Assembly: GCF_004016525.1 (NCBI RefSeq)
Contig: NZ_SACJ01000003.1
Location: 458,057-522,056, forward strand
DNA: 64,000 nt
Source: Flavobacterium sufflavum
GTDB lineage: Bacteria; Bacteroidota; Bacteroidia; Flavobacteriales; Flavobacteriaceae
Direction: 5' to 3'
The notes beneath the pieces are model-generated. The model made no database searches, was not told the DNA's origin, and saw nothing but the letters and a program-made list of their open reading frames with translations. Position numbers and translations under genes: made by a program. This document shows positions 7,919 through 17,776 of the stretch, one piece after another (position 1 is the first letter of the stretch; each line of letters starts with the position of its first letter).

Positions 7919-10387
7919 ATGACAAAAAAAATAATTTACCTACTTGTATTTTTTTTCAGCATACCCGCAATCAATTTTGCTCAACAGTCAACCGATTCCG
8001 TTGCAAAAACAAAAACTACTCCACCAGAGATTGAAAAAGTATACCTCCATACTGACAATAATTATTACACGGTTGAAGAATCATTATGGTACAAAGCCTA
8101 TTCCGTCTATGCTTATACCAATCAACTTTTTGATCATAGTAAAATACTCTATGTAGAACTCATTTCGCCAGAATCTAAAATAATCAGTCGCAATATAACC
8201 AACCTTGAGGGAGGTCTTGGGCATGGCGATTTTGTATTGGCTGACTCCCTTGGTATCAAACCCGGAACCTACCAATTGAGAGCTTACACAAATTGGATGC
8301 GGAATTATGGAGATGATTTTGTTTTCAAAAAAGAAATTCAAATTATAACTCCCAATAAAGAAAACACAATCCAAGCAAAAGATGATACAAAAACAGTTTC
8401 AAAAAATAAAAAAGACAATCCAAAACTTGAAAATACAGCAACAGTACTAGTCGATTTTTTCCCCGAAGGCGGTTCCCTAGTGGAAGATGTTATTAGCAAT
8501 GTAGCTTTCAAAGCGACGGATTCCTACGGGAATCCAATTGAAATAAAAGGGACGATTTTTGATACTAATGACAAACAAATCAATTTATTCAAAAGCAGTC
8601 ATGACGGCATGGGGAAATTCATATTACAACCCGAAAAAAATCAAAAGTATTATGCCAAAGTGATTACTCCCAACAATGAAGAGGTAAAAATAACTCTTCC
8701 AGAAACCCAAAAAACAGGCTACACACTTAGCATCAATAAGGTTGATGAGAAAAAAGTAGTCACTATTAAAACCAACGCAGCCACTTTAAATCAAAATCCA
8801 GATAGTGATTTAACACTTATTTGCTCCACAAGAGGCATTACTTATTTTGAAGGAACTCAAACTTTAAAAGACACTAAACTTTCTTTTATATTACCCGAGG
8901 AAAATTTCCCGGAAGGTATTGCACAAATCACACTTTATGATAAACTCTCTCGACCTCAAAGTGAACGATTAATCTATATTGAAAAAAATAATGACATTAC
9001 TGTATCTTTAACAACTGACAAAAAACAATATATCCCAAAAGAAAAAGTAAACCTTAACTTTTCGGCAAAAGACAAACAAGGGAATCCTTTGATAGCCAAC
9101 TTTTCGATAGCAGCAACGGATACAAATGGCATAAACGAAAATTTTGATGACACAGTAAATATTTGTTCCTATTTCCTGATGGCTTCGGACATTAAAGGAA
9201 AAGTACACAACCCAAATTACTATTTCAACAATTCGAATCCTGCAAGATTAAATCATTTAGATCTACTTTTACTAACCCAGGGATGGCGTGATTTTGTATG
9301 GAAAAAATTCCCAAACCTCAACGTAAATAAAAACTTTAAAGTAGAAAAAGGAATTTCAATTACTGGAAAAGTAGAAAATTTAATTGGTACTACTGCCAAA
9401 GAAAATAATCAGGTACAAATGCTACTTTTAAATAACAAAGCTACCGCAATGCTAAATGATACTACTGATGTGAATGGAAAATTTGAATTTAATAATATTG
9501 TTTTCAAAGGCACCGCTACTATGCTACTCAATACAAAAAATCAAAAAGGAAAAAATAGTGGCGAATTTGTGCTGGACTCAATATACAATCCACCCATAGC
9601 AGTCGATTTCAAGGGCTATAATCCTTTAAATTATGAAGAAAATAAAATAACTCAAATCAAAACATACATTCGTAATAAAAACATTCTCTTTAACATCCCC
9701 GAAGAAAACCAATTGAAAGATGTAATTATTACTGCTAAAAAGAAAAAAGAAGACATAACGCAAAGCCGATATGGTTTTGCCGACTTTACTTATATTCCTG
9801 AAGAAAAAGGACCTCGCTTTTCTAATATTTTTATGCTTCTCCAAATTGCCATTCCTAATGTAACAGCTTCTGCTAATTCAGTTCGTTTTAACCGTTATAG
9901 TGGACCACCGATTATTTTAGTTGATGGAATAGAAACCGATATGGATCTTTTGTCTTTTATTTCTACCGATGATATCGCTAAAATTGAAGCTATAAAAGGA
10001 CCTGGAGCTGCTGTTTTTGGTTCACAAGGTGCAAATGGAGCCATACTTATCTATACCAAACTAGGAAAAGGAAGTACCACTGGCAGAAAAGTGTTCCACT
10101 CTATAGCCATGCCTGTCAATGGATATCAAAATACCCGATTTTTCTATTCTCCCGATTACAGCAAGCCAAATCCATTAGAAAAGGACAAAGCCGATATTCG
10201 AAACACCTTATATTGGAATCCTTACATTCAGCCTGATGAAAAAGGAAATGCAACAATTTCATATTATAACAATGAAGTAGATACAACTATAAATATCAAT
10301 TTAGAAGGAATAACAAATAATGGGATTCCTATAGTTGTAAAAAGCAGTTATCAAATAAAAAATAAACCTATTTTAAATCAACCGTAA
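7919..10387 (+). CDS. secreted MG2/plug-domain surface protein (TonB receptor plug without barrel)
   Basis: An 822-residue protein with a signal peptide (LVFFFSIPAINFAQ). The N-terminal part (EKVYLHTDNNYYTVEESLWYK) resembles the MG2-type domain of alpha-2-macroglobulin-like proteins. This is followed by repeated beta-sandwich segments (residues 150-600). A TonB-receptor plug-like domain near residues 640-720 contains PPIILVDGIETDMD and IEAIKGPGAAVFGSQGANG. Unlike true receptors it ends soon after the plug, with no 22-strand barrel. This architecture is common in Bacteroidota and poorly characterised; it is probably outer-membrane associated. It is a lone rightward gene with an A/T-rich 5' region; the exact role is unknown. 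Confidence 0.75.
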   Translation: MTKKIIYLLVFFFSIPAINFAQQSTDSVAKTKTTPPEIEKVYLHTDNNYYTVEESLWYKAYSVYAYTNQLFDHSKILYVELISPESKIISRNITNLEGGLGHGDFVLADSLGIKPGTYQLRAYTNWMRNYGDDFVFKKEIQIITPNKENTIQAKDDTKTVSKNKKDNPKLENTATVLVDFFPEGGSLVEDVISNVAFKATDSYGNPIEIKGTIFDTNDKQINLFKSSHDGMGKFILQPEKNQKYYAKVITPNNEEVKITLPETQKTGYTLSINKVDEKKVVTIKTNAATLNQNPDSDLTLICSTRGITYFEGTQTLKDTKLSFILPEENFPEGIAQITLYDKLSRPQSERLIYIEKNNDITVSLTTDKKQYIPKEKVNLNFSAKDKQGNPLIANFSIAATDTNGINENFDDTVNICSYFLMASDIKGKVHNPNYYFNNSNPARLNHLDLLLLTQGWRDFVWKKFPNLNVNKNFKVEKGISITGKVENLIGTTAKENNQVQMLLLNNKATAMLNDTTDVNGKFEFNNIVFKGTATMLLNTKNQKGKNSGEFVLDSIYNPPIAVDFKGYNPLNYEENKITQIKTYIRNKNILFNIPEENQLKDVIITAKKKKEDITQSRYGFADFTYIPEEKGPRFSNIFMLLQIAIPNVTASANSVRFNRYSGPPIILVDGIETDMDLLSFISTDDIAKIEAIKGPGAAVFGSQGANGAILIYTKLGKGSTTGRKVFHSIAMPVNGYQNTRFFYSPDYSKPNPLEKDKADIRNTLYWNPYIQPDEKGNATISYYNNEVDTTININLEGITNNGIPIVVKSSYQIKNKPILNQP

Positions 10388-10516
10388 ATGCTTATTATCA
10401 ACCATAAATTACCCTCATAATCAATTATTCAAACAAACAAAAAGTCATAATTTCTTCTTAATGATTAAACTTTATACATTGTTTCAAGTCTTATTTAAAA
10501 ATAAAACCAATTTATT

Positions 10517-11014
10517 ATGAAAAAAATAATCACTATTGCATTGATAGCTGTTATGGGCGTATCATCTTATGCACAAGAAAGAAAAGAAAGAAAAAGAAGA
10601 CCCGAAGGAAATCCGATGGAGAAATTCACTCCGGAACAACGCAGTCAACTAATGTTGAAAAAAATGACATTAGACCTTGATTTGAACGCTTCCCAACAAA
10701 AAGAAGTGGGCAAAATAATTGCTGAGCAAAGCGCAAAAAGAGAAGCTCATTTGAAAGACAAAAAGGCTAAAACAACAAAACCAACTTCAGACGAAATTTT
10801 TGAAATGAAAAGCAAAATGCTTGATGAACAAATTGCGATGAATGGTAAAATGAAAAAAATCCTTTCTCCTGAACAATTTAAAAAATGGGATGAAATAAAA
10901 CAACACCATCGTGAAGGCATGAGAAAAAATCACCATGAGGGAATGAAACCACATGACCATCGTGGAATGAAAAAAGGTATGATGCACAAAGATAGTACTA
11001 ACGTAAAAAAGTAA
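10517..11014 (+). CDS. secreted Spy/DUF4890-like helical protein
   Basis: A 165-residue protein with a signal peptide (KKIITIALIAVMGVSSYAQ) and then a highly charged helical body. Two EQ-type repeats, FTPEQRSQLMLKKM and LSPEQFKKW, recall the LTXXQ motif of Spy/CpxP periplasmic chaperones. The tail is His/Met-rich (HHREGMRKNHHEGMKPHDH), suggesting metal binding, though this is inference. A second protein of the same design is encoded at 39084-39533. The gene ends at a clear terminator at 11031-11067. Confidence 0.7.
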   Translation: MKKIITIALIAVMGVSSYAQERKERKRRPEGNPMEKFTPEQRSQLMLKKMTLDLDLNASQQKEVGKIIAEQSAKREAHLKDKKAKTTKPTSDEIFEMKSKMLDEQIAMNGKMKKILSPEQFKKWDEIKQHHREGMRKNHHEGMKPHDHRGMKKGMMHKDSTNVKK

Positions 11015-11030
11015 CTATTTCTAAAAAACA

Positions 11031-11070
11031 AAAAGGGATTAACTTCTAATTTAAGTTAATCCCTTTTTTA
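11031..11070 (+). terminator. bidirectional hairpin terminator
   Basis: A perfect 15-bp stem (11031-11045 paired with 11053-11067) has T/A runs on both sides. It lies between convergent genes (the Spy-like gene and the nitrate block), so it can serve both. Confidence 0.85.
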
Positions 11071-11088
11071 TGTATTATATAAACTTGT

Positions 11089-11343
11089 TTATTTTTTAGC
11101 ATGGCCATTATTTCCTGTTGGCAAATAATAAAGCCAGCTAAAACCTATCAAAAACAAGATTAAAGAAGCTACAAATGCTGGTATAAGTATCTCTTTGTTA
11201 TTATCCAAAGCATTGTTTAACGAAGCATACAATAACCATATTTGAATACTTACATTAAGAATTAATATAAAAATTAAGGTCGAAAGAATAGCATTCAATT
11301 TATTAGGATTGGCTTGATTCTGACTTCTTCTAAAATTACTCAT
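11089..11343 (-). CDS. small two-helix membrane protein of the nitrate reductase operon
   Basis: An 84-residue protein with two predicted transmembrane helices (about residues 18-40 and 53-73) and a polar N-terminus. It may belong to the DUF6755 group of small membrane proteins, but I cannot confirm that. It is the last gene of the leftward nitrate block, 19 bp after the Rieske gene, and so probably is a small subunit or assembly factor of that membrane complex. No cysteines are present and the single His lies in the C-terminal tail, so it is unlikely to bind heme or an Fe-S cluster itself. Confidence 0.65.
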   Translation of the reverse strand: MSNFRRSQNQANPNKLNAILSTLIFILILNVSIQIWLLYASLNNALDNNKEILIPAFVASLILFLIGFSWLYYLPTGNNGHAKK

Positions 11344-11362
11344 ACTGATTTATTTTAATGAT

Positions 11363-11878
11363 TTATCCTAATTGCTCTTCATCAGTTGCTGCTCTTACAT
11401 AAACAGCATTGTCTTTAAAGAAAACATCCAATTTAGGCAAAGCTCTTGGCGGCGGCCCTCCTAAAACGTCTCCCGTTTTGGCATCAAATGAACCTTCATG
11501 ACATGGACAATGAATAATTCCGGTACCTGGCTTGTAAAAAACAGAACAAGAAAGGTGGGTACATTTCTGTTCATAGGCTTTAAACTCGCCAGTTTCCAAA
11601 TGAATTAATATATATGGAATCGTGCTTCCTTCGATTACAAAAGCACGGGTTCCTCCTATTGGAACTTCTTCTTTATTACATACAAAATGTTCGCCTTGGA
11701 CTTCTTCTTTTGGATACATATAAGCCTTGGCAGCAACTAAACCACTTCCTACCATCAATCCTCCTGAAACCAGCGTAAGGAATTTGGCAAAGTCACGACG
11801 ACTTACATTAGTAGCCTGTTGTTTTTCAATTGGAAAATCTTTTTTCCAATTTTTATTTAAATTATCTTCTTTAGACAT
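11363..11878 (-). CDS. Rieske [2Fe-2S] protein with Tat signal
   Basis: A 171-residue protein. A twin-arginine motif (SRRDFAKFL, residues 26-34) precedes a hydrophobic stretch, so it should be exported folded and remain anchored by this helix, facing the periplasm. The Rieske ligands are seen as C106-T-H108 and C124-P-C-H127, with C111 and C126 placed to form the usual disulfide. It is flanked by the ferredoxin gene and the two-helix protein gene in the nitrate block. Rieske proteins normally take electrons from quinol with a cytochrome b. Here the only cytochrome-b-like partner nearby is the NarI-like protein, which makes this arrangement unusual for nitrate reduction. Confidence 0.92.
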   Translation of the reverse strand: MSKEDNLNKNWKKDFPIEKQQATNVSRRDFAKFLTLVSGGLMVGSGLVAAKAYMYPKEEVQGEHFVCNKEEVPIGGTRAFVIEGSTIPYILIHLETGEFKAYEQKCTHLSCSVFYKPGTGIIHCPCHEGSFDAKTGDVLGGPPPRALPKLDVFFKDNAVYVRAATDEEQLG

Positions 11879-11889
11879 GAGCGTATTCT

Positions 11890-12459
11890 TTAATATATTA
11901 CCAATTCTGTGCTTCCCTTAGGCATCATAATATTGACCTTTGTATTCACTACTTCTTTTCCAAATATGAAACTATTTACAGGAGTACTGTTAGGACGCAT
12001 TTCTTGAATTTCATCTCTGGTACCATAAAACAAAGCACCACTTGGACAAACAGTAGCACACATTGGCTTTTTGCCCACGCTGGTTCTGTCGTAACACATG
12101 GTACACTTCATCATCAAATCGTAATTTTCTTCTTTCTTTGGCACACCAAAAGGACAAGCCATCACACAGTTAGAACATCCAATACATCTTTCGGTATTAG
12201 CGGTGTGAACAATTCCGAATTCGTCTTTTGAAATCGCATCGGCAGGACAAACATTAGCACAAACAGGATCATCACAGTGCATGCACACCTGAACGGTTGT
12301 TTGTACAGTAGCAGCACGATCTACATAATTAACATGTATCATCGATTCCTGACCGTTTGTCTCGCATTCTGCACAAGCTAATTCGCAGGCTTTGCAGCCA
12401 ATGCAACGTTGCATATCTACAAAAAACTCTTCATTTTTATTGAAACTGGTATAGTTCAT
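11890..12459 (-). CDS. 4Fe-4S dicluster electron-transfer subunit (DmsB/NrfC-like)
   Basis: A 189-residue protein with four cysteine groups, each suited to a [4Fe-4S] cluster: [15 protein letters not shown] (near residue 18), [15 protein letters not shown] (near 58), [15 protein letters not shown] (near 92) and KCTMCYDRT...MCATVCPSG (near 119). This is the plan of the electron-wire subunits of molybdopterin oxidoreductases. There is no Tat signal, so it is cytoplasmic, matching the adjacent catalytic subunit, whose stop lies 21 bp upstream. It most likely passes electrons from the membrane subunit to the molybdenum enzyme. Confidence 0.9.
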   Translation of the reverse strand: MNYTSFNKNEEFFVDMQRCIGCKACELACAECETNGQESMIHVNYVDRAATVQTTVQVCMHCDDPVCANVCPADAISKDEFGIVHTANTERCIGCSNCVMACPFGVPKKEENYDLMMKCTMCYDRTSVGKKPMCATVCPSGALFYGTRDEIQEMRPNSTPVNSFIFGKEVVNTKVNIMMPKGSTELVIY

Positions 12460-12480
12460 TTTATATCAATTCTTTATAGA

Positions 12481-14697
12481 TTAAATACTAGCGTAAGCCG
12501 TTGATTCACTTGAAGGTGGAGCTATTTCCTTAAGCGGTTCCAAATGACAGGCACAAACTTTAAATTCAGGTATTTTAGAAATTGGATCTAATGTCCCCGG
12601 TGTCAATTGGTTTGCTGATTTTTTTCCGGACCAGTGGTACGGAATAAAAACAGTATCTTCCCGAATGGTTTCCACAATATTAGCCGGAAAAATTCCTTCT
12701 CCTCTTCGAGTTGAAACCCGAATTAATTCTCTTTGTTTAATACCATATTGTTGTGCCAATTTAGGATGAATTTCCAATAAAGGCTCTGGAAACTGATCTA
12801 CTAATTTCCCGATTCTACGGGTTTGCGTTCCGCTCAAATACTGAGAAACCACACGCCCAGTAGTTAAAATCACAGGATAATCAACACAGGTTACTTCACC
12901 CGGAAGTTTGTAAGGCGCTGGATTAAAATGTGCTTTTCCATCAGGTGTTTTAAACTTTCTGTCTTCCCATAATCTTGGAGTTCCTGGATGTCCTATTGTT
13001 GGACATGGCCAGAAAACGCCCATTTCGTCTTCAATTCTTTGGTAGGTAATCCCATAATAATCGGCAGTTCCTCCTTTGGAAGCCACACGTAATTCGTTGA
13101 AAATGGCTTCGCTATTCTCATAGGTAAATTTATCTTTCACACCCAAACGTCTTGCTAATTCTAACAATATAGCAGTATCAGTATGAGCATTTCCTGGAGG
13201 TGTAACCGCCTGACGAATACGGATTACACGTCCTTCCGCAGAAGTAGTTGTTCCTTCTTCTTCTTCCTGCAAAGAACCTGCTAAAACAATATCAGCATGA
13301 CGCGCTGTTTCGTTCAGGAAAAAGTCAATACACACATAGTATTCTAACTTTTCCAAAGCTTCTCTAACATAATTACTATTTGGTAAAGAAACTAACGGAT
13401 TGAAACAAATAGACAACAAACCTTTGATTTCTCCTCGATGAATGGCTTCGATGATTTCATAAGCAGACAAACCTTTTCCAGGCAAATCTTTCTCATCGAT
13501 TCCCCAAACTTCCGAAATATACTTACGATGTTCCGGATTTTCTATATCTCTGTTTCCTGGTAATTGATCACATTTATGACCGTGCTCTCTACCTCCTTGT
13601 CCATTTCCTTGTCCCGTAATAGTTGCATAACCGCAATAAGGCTTACCAATTCTTCCTGTTGCCAAAACTAAATTGATACAGCCTAAAACGTTATCTACCC
13701 CTTTCGAATGGTGTTCGATTCCGCGGGCATGAAGCAGAAAACTCGTCTTGGCCTTACCCCATAATTCGGCTGTTTGCTGAATTTTTTCTTTCTTAATTCC
13801 TGTAACTTCTTCCGCCCATTCTAGCGTATAATCTTTTACAGCATCTATAGTTTCCTGAAAACCAGAAGTATGATTATCAATAAAATCGTGATCTAACATA
13901 TCATGATCTACCAAGTATTTCAGTATTGCACCGTACAAAGCAGAATCGGTTCCTGGACGTACATCCAAATGAATATCAGCTGTTCGTGCCAATGGAATCA
14001 TCCTTGGATCAATCACTATAATTTTGGCACCACGATCACGAGCTTTCCAAATCCAATGTGTTAATGTTGGAAAAGTTTCACTTATATTGGCTCCTGCTAC
14101 AATAATTACTTCGGCATATTCTAAATCAGAATAGTTATTCGAACCTCTGTCTAATCCAAATGCTTTTTTATTTCCGGCACCGGCACTTACCATGCACAAA
14201 CGACCGTTATAATCCAGGTTTTTTGTTTTTAAAGCAACACGGGCAAATTTTCCCACCAAATAACTTTTTTCATTGGTCAATGAAACACCTGACAACATCG
14301 AAAAGGCATCATTACCGTATTTCTCTTGAATTCTTTTGATTTCCGAAACAGTTTTTGTCAATGCCTCATCCCAAGAAGTAGGTACAAATCCCTGCCCCGG
14401 AACACTTTTCAAAGGCGACATCAATCGGTCGGGATGATTGTTTTGTAAATAGCGTTGCACTCCTTTTGGACACAATCTTCCTTCATTGAAAGGAAATTCC
14501 ATCCAAGGCTCAAATCCTACTACTTTATTTTCTTTTACAGATAATTGAATTCCACATTGCATTCCACAAAAACAACAATGAGTTTTGACCAACTCATCTG
14601 GTTCATCTCTTCCCTCATAGCCTTCCTTTGGACTATAATTCTTATGTGGTCCAAATTGTGCAACAATATGCTCTTCTGAAACAGGTAATTTTGCCAT
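12481..14697 (-). CDS. Nas/Nap-type molybdopterin nitrate reductase catalytic subunit
   Basis: A 738-residue molybdopterin oxidoreductase. The N-terminal [4Fe-4S] site is C-x2-C-x3-C (CCFCGMQC, near residues 41-48) with the fourth ligand in RLCPKG. The segment [16 protein letters not shown] carries the cysteine expected to bind molybdenum, as in NasA/NapA, and unlike NarG, which uses Asp. There is no twin-arginine signal, so it works in the cytoplasm. Neighbouring NarK-type transporters make nitrate the likely substrate. No nirBD or nasB is seen, and downstream come nirK and nor, so the role is more likely respiratory than assimilatory. A formate-dehydrogenase-like role is less likely: no selenocysteine or formate genes are seen. 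Confidence 0.82.
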   Translation of the reverse strand: MAKLPVSEEHIVAQFGPHKNYSPKEGYEGRDEPDELVKTHCCFCGMQCGIQLSVKENKVVGFEPWMEFPFNEGRLCPKGVQRYLQNNHPDRLMSPLKSVPGQGFVPTSWDEALTKTVSEIKRIQEKYGNDAFSMLSGVSLTNEKSYLVGKFARVALKTKNLDYNGRLCMVSAGAGNKKAFGLDRGSNNYSDLEYAEVIIVAGANISETFPTLTHWIWKARDRGAKIIVIDPRMIPLARTADIHLDVRPGTDSALYGAILKYLVDHDMLDHDFIDNHTSGFQETIDAVKDYTLEWAEEVTGIKKEKIQQTAELWGKAKTSFLLHARGIEHHSKGVDNVLGCINLVLATGRIGKPYCGYATITGQGNGQGGREHGHKCDQLPGNRDIENPEHRKYISEVWGIDEKDLPGKGLSAYEIIEAIHRGEIKGLLSICFNPLVSLPNSNYVREALEKLEYYVCIDFFLNETARHADIVLAGSLQEEEEGTTTSAEGRVIRIRQAVTPPGNAHTDTAILLELARRLGVKDKFTYENSEAIFNELRVASKGGTADYYGITYQRIEDEMGVFWPCPTIGHPGTPRLWEDRKFKTPDGKAHFNPAPYKLPGEVTCVDYPVILTTGRVVSQYLSGTQTRRIGKLVDQFPEPLLEIHPKLAQQYGIKQRELIRVSTRRGEGIFPANIVETIREDTVFIPYHWSGKKSANQLTPGTLDPISKIPEFKVCACHLEPLKEIAPPSSESTAYASI

Positions 14698-14720
14698 GTT
14701 TATATACTTTTATCTTTAAA

Positions 14721-15770
14721 TTATCCAAATAAATTTCCGCCAGCCTGTCTTGCTCTCAGGTGTGCTTGTGCCAATCGGGATCTTTTTCCTTCAGGACTTA
14801 AATCCAGATGCGAACCTCCATCTTCCATCGAAAAATCAAAGCCTAATTGTTTAGTCACTAACTTAAGATCGTCAATATGTAATTTGGTTGCAAATTCTTC
14901 TCCGGTGTGTGGACAAACAGCCATTCCTTTTCTTCTTCCTTCCTTATTATATATATGTGCACCAATTTGTGCCGGACGCTGAATAATGTGAAAAAACTTC
15001 CCAAACGGAATCCAAATCAAAAACATGATTACCGTAACGGCATGCAATACCGCTAAAAAGTCGAAAGCAAAACCTTTCATAAATTGGTAAGAATAAGTCA
15101 ACCCCAATCCTGTAACCGAAATAGCGATTAACAAAATAAGCGGTAACAAATCACCTTCAAAAGATTGTGTAGCAATCAATCCCGGATTAGTCAATCGTCT
15201 TCTTAAATAATACACTGAACCAAAAATAACCAGATAAGATGACCAGTTTAGTGCGTGAAAAGTCAGGAATGCCATGATAGAATCCAGCTCAAAATCCATC
15301 ACTTTAAATCCGAAAAAATGGGCTTCATAAACCGAAATCGAATTAGGAGCCATCGTAAAATGAATCCAACCAAAAGTCAATGGAATTGTAATTAAAAAAG
15401 CAGAGGTACAGCCCACTGCAATCATAAAATGCGCTACCCAACGGTATTTTCCCCTTGGATAAATGAATTTTTGAAAAGCAATATTTTCTATAGTTTCTTT
15501 AGAAGCAAACCAAAAATGAGAAAACACTTTTCCTGTAAACAAGAAACAGATTCCTCTTTTAAAATAAATCCAAGTAGGCGGTCTTTGCAACCATACCGTA
15601 TAACGATAAATAATCCCAAAAAAAGCAAATACAGTTCCAAACAAGTAGGTAATTAGAGCTGCATCAAAATTTTGTAATTCTCTTGAACCATAAAACACTA
15701 ACACAATCATTATTACCGAAAGTAATGTAGCGATGAGTAATGCTTTTATATTATATGTTCTGTTTTTCAT
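14721..15770 (-). CDS. NarI-like cytochrome b membrane subunit
   Basis: A 349-residue membrane protein with two N-terminal helices (residues 8-55), a polar loop (IYFKRGICFLF) and then five further helices (from RWVAHFMIAVG to LHAVTVIMFLIWIP). Histidines suited to heme b ligation occur in WVAHFM, LTFHALNW and LHAVTVIMFLIWIPFGKFFH, the last resembling the conserved end of nitrate reductase gamma subunits (H...F.K..H). The soluble C-terminal tail of about 90 residues has CPHTGEEF. It probably oxidises quinol and feeds the ferredoxin and the catalytic subunit, whose gene starts 23 bp downstream. A 316-bp gap upstream suggests its own promoter. Confidence 0.75.
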   Translation of the reverse strand: MKNRTYNIKALLIATLLSVIMIVLVFYGSRELQNFDAALITYLFGTVFAFFGIIYRYTVWLQRPPTWIYFKRGICFLFTGKVFSHFWFASKETIENIAFQKFIYPRGKYRWVAHFMIAVGCTSAFLITIPLTFGWIHFTMAPNSISVYEAHFFGFKVMDFELDSIMAFLTFHALNWSSYLVIFGSVYYLRRRLTNPGLIATQSFEGDLLPLILLIAISVTGLGLTYSYQFMKGFAFDFLAVLHAVTVIMFLIWIPFGKFFHIIQRPAQIGAHIYNKEGRRKGMAVCPHTGEEFATKLHIDDLKLVTKQLGFDFSMEDGGSHLDLSPEGKRSRLAQAHLRARQAGGNLFG

Positions 15771-16086
15771 CTTAGTTTATATTAATACACGCTTGCAATT
15801 ATAAATCTATTTTTTAATCCATTTTAATTAAAAATCCAGAGGCTTTTCTTCGGGAGTAAAATTAAACAAAAGAAAAACTAAGTGAAACTACTTAAGTATT
15901 TTTCTCAAACACAAAAACACTTAAATATGTTATAATATTTCATCCAAATCACTAATTTACAATAATAAAAGTCATTTAGGATGATTAAATCATTTAATTT
16001 TAATATCCTTTTATCGATATATGAATTACTTAATTGAATTATTTACTTAGATATACTTAAAATTTATAAATATAAGTAGCATTCAT
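15771..16086. other. intergenic region before the NarI-like gene
   Basis: No open frame of note. It contains an odd-centred palindrome ATGATTAAATCAT (15981-15993), which resembles the Crp/Fnr-type boxes elsewhere in the window but has a 5-base rather than 6-base spacer. No TAnnTTTG box lies at the 29.5-bp distance seen at narK, nirK and norC. It presumably holds the promoter of the leftward nitrate reductase genes; the exact site is not clear. Confidence 0.4.
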
Positions 16087-17748
16087 TTAGCTTGGTCTTT
16101 CACATCCTTTTCGATTGTAAAACCACCAATTAATTACTGTAGCCAATACTGTAAAAAGAATCAATCCTATAAAAAAATAATTTGCCCCTCCATTAGAAGA
16201 AATATCGCTACCAATTAATATAGAAAAAAGAAAAGGACCAAAGGCTGCAATAGCTGCTGTCCAACCAATAACACCGGCGGCTTGTCTTTGATTTTCTGAA
16301 AAGATAATAGGAAACTGCCTAAATGTTCCCGCATTACCAATACCTGTAAAAAAGAACATAGTCAAAATTACTCCAACAAATAACGGAAACTGCTCCATAC
16401 TTGTAGGTACTACCAAGCCTTGAGTTACTAAAATTACAGCTCCTGCTAAAATTCCTAATCCTGTAATAGTGGTTAATACTGCGCCTCCTACTTTATCTGC
16501 AATAAAACCAAATAAAATTCGGCTTGATGAGCCAATTAATGGCCCGTAAAAAGCATACGCTAAAGGATCGGGAGCATTTGGGAAATCACCATATAAAAAT
16601 TTTATCATCAACGGAAAAGCAGCTGCCAAACCGGCAAAGGTCCCAAAAGTCATCATATAAGTTATGGTGCAATACCAGGTGTGTTTATTACTAAAAATAT
16701 CCAATTGCTCTTTAATAGAAGCCTGAATAGGAATACTTCTTAAATAAAACCAGCTTACCAAAGTCATAATCAATAAAAACGGAATGTACCATAAAGCAGC
16801 AGATTGAATATACATCGGTTTATTGATTACTGCTTTATTTTTTTTGTCTAATTGATTCAAAAATTTTTCTACCAATTTAGGATTAGCATCCGCAATTATT
16901 TTAGCTCTAACTTTTAAAGGAAGTGAAGTAAAAACAACTTTTTTATCGGTAGAATGAACTGCAGCCGTAACTGAATCCATAACATTTTTCTTCACAGTAG
17001 CTAAAATGGCAGTTTGTTTACTGTCTTCTAATGAAGCGAAAACAACGCCTTGTTTTTCGATGCTGGTTTGCTCTAAAACAGCTTGGGTTCCATTGAAATC
17101 AATTTTTGTAAAAACTGAGGGAGCTCCATAAATTGCTACACTCAACACCACAGGCGTTACAAACTGCGCTAAAGAAACTCCAAAATTCCCTATTCCTGCC
17201 TGAATTCCCAAAGCTGTTCCTTTTAATCTTTTTGGGAAAAACAAACTCGTACTTGGCATATAAGAAGAGAAATCTCCTCCTCCAAAACCTGTTGTAAATG
17301 CCAATATCATAAAAACCCAAAATGGTGTTTCGGTATTCATAACCGCTATTCCAATACCTAACACTGGAATCAATTTGATAAAAGTAGCAAAGCTTACTAC
17401 ATCTCGGGTTCCAAATATGGGTAATATAAAAGTATGTATAATACGTAAAATCCCCGCTGCTAATCCCGGAATTGCCGCCAACCAAAAAAGTTGATCTTTA
17501 GAAAACGTAAAACCTAAACCAGGTAATTTTACTACTACAACACTCATGATAAACCATGATGCAAAAGACAAAACCAGTGTAAGTGTTGTAATTATTAAGG
17601 TTTTCCAGGCTATTTTGCTTCCTGTTTCTTTCCAGAATTTTTCATTTTCAGGCTCCCATTCGTTCAACCATGTTTTTGCCGGCGTATTTTGTGTCCCGTT
17701 AGATACATTTTCACGCTCTGATCCTAATTTTTCTAAGTAAGTATCCAT
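16087..17748 (-). CDS. NarK-family nitrate/nitrite MFS transporter with soluble insert
   Basis: A 553-residue major facilitator. MFS signatures and the NarK-type Gly-rich stretches are present: FTTGFGGGDFSSYMPS (near residue 153) and FFTGIGNAGTFRQFP. About 12 helices are predicted. Between helices near residues 210 and 310 there is an extra ~100-residue polar segment (from APSVFTKIDFNGTQ to KAVINKPMYIQ) that ordinary NarK lacks. The N-terminal 40 residues are also a polar extension. It lies 28 bp after the other NarK-type gene, so the two are cotranscribed. Nitrate uptake, nitrite export or nitrate/nitrite exchange are the likely functions; which of the two genes does which cannot be told. 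Confidence 0.85.
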   Translation of the reverse strand: MDTYLEKLGSERENVSNGTQNTPAKTWLNEWEPENEKFWKETGSKIAWKTLIITTLTLVLSFASWFIMSVVVVKLPGLGFTFSKDQLFWLAAIPGLAAGILRIIHTFILPIFGTRDVVSFATFIKLIPVLGIGIAVMNTETPFWVFMILAFTTGFGGGDFSSYMPSTSLFFPKRLKGTALGIQAGIGNFGVSLAQFVTPVVLSVAIYGAPSVFTKIDFNGTQAVLEQTSIEKQGVVFASLEDSKQTAILATVKKNVMDSVTAAVHSTDKKVVFTSLPLKVRAKIIADANPKLVEKFLNQLDKKNKAVINKPMYIQSAALWYIPFLLIMTLVSWFYLRSIPIQASIKEQLDIFSNKHTWYCTITYMMTFGTFAGLAAAFPLMIKFLYGDFPNAPDPLAYAFYGPLIGSSSRILFGFIADKVGGAVLTTITGLGILAGAVILVTQGLVVPTSMEQFPLFVGVILTMFFFTGIGNAGTFRQFPIIFSENQRQAAGVIGWTAAIAAFGPFLFSILIGSDISSNGGANYFFIGLILFTVLATVINWWFYNRKGCERPS

Positions 17749-17776
17749 AGTGTTATTCTTTAAATTAAAAAATACT

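Noticed and set aside
15981..15993. ATGATTAAATCAT as a fourth Fnr-type site
   Set aside because: The spacer between TGA and TCA is five, not six, and there is no TAnnTTTG box at the 29.5-bp distance of the other three, so it is noted but not called as a member.
17099..17485. 128-codon frame inside the second narK-type gene
   Set aside because: Same strand, shifted frame of a clear transporter; composition (Tyr/Phe/Arg-rich) is that of a shadow.
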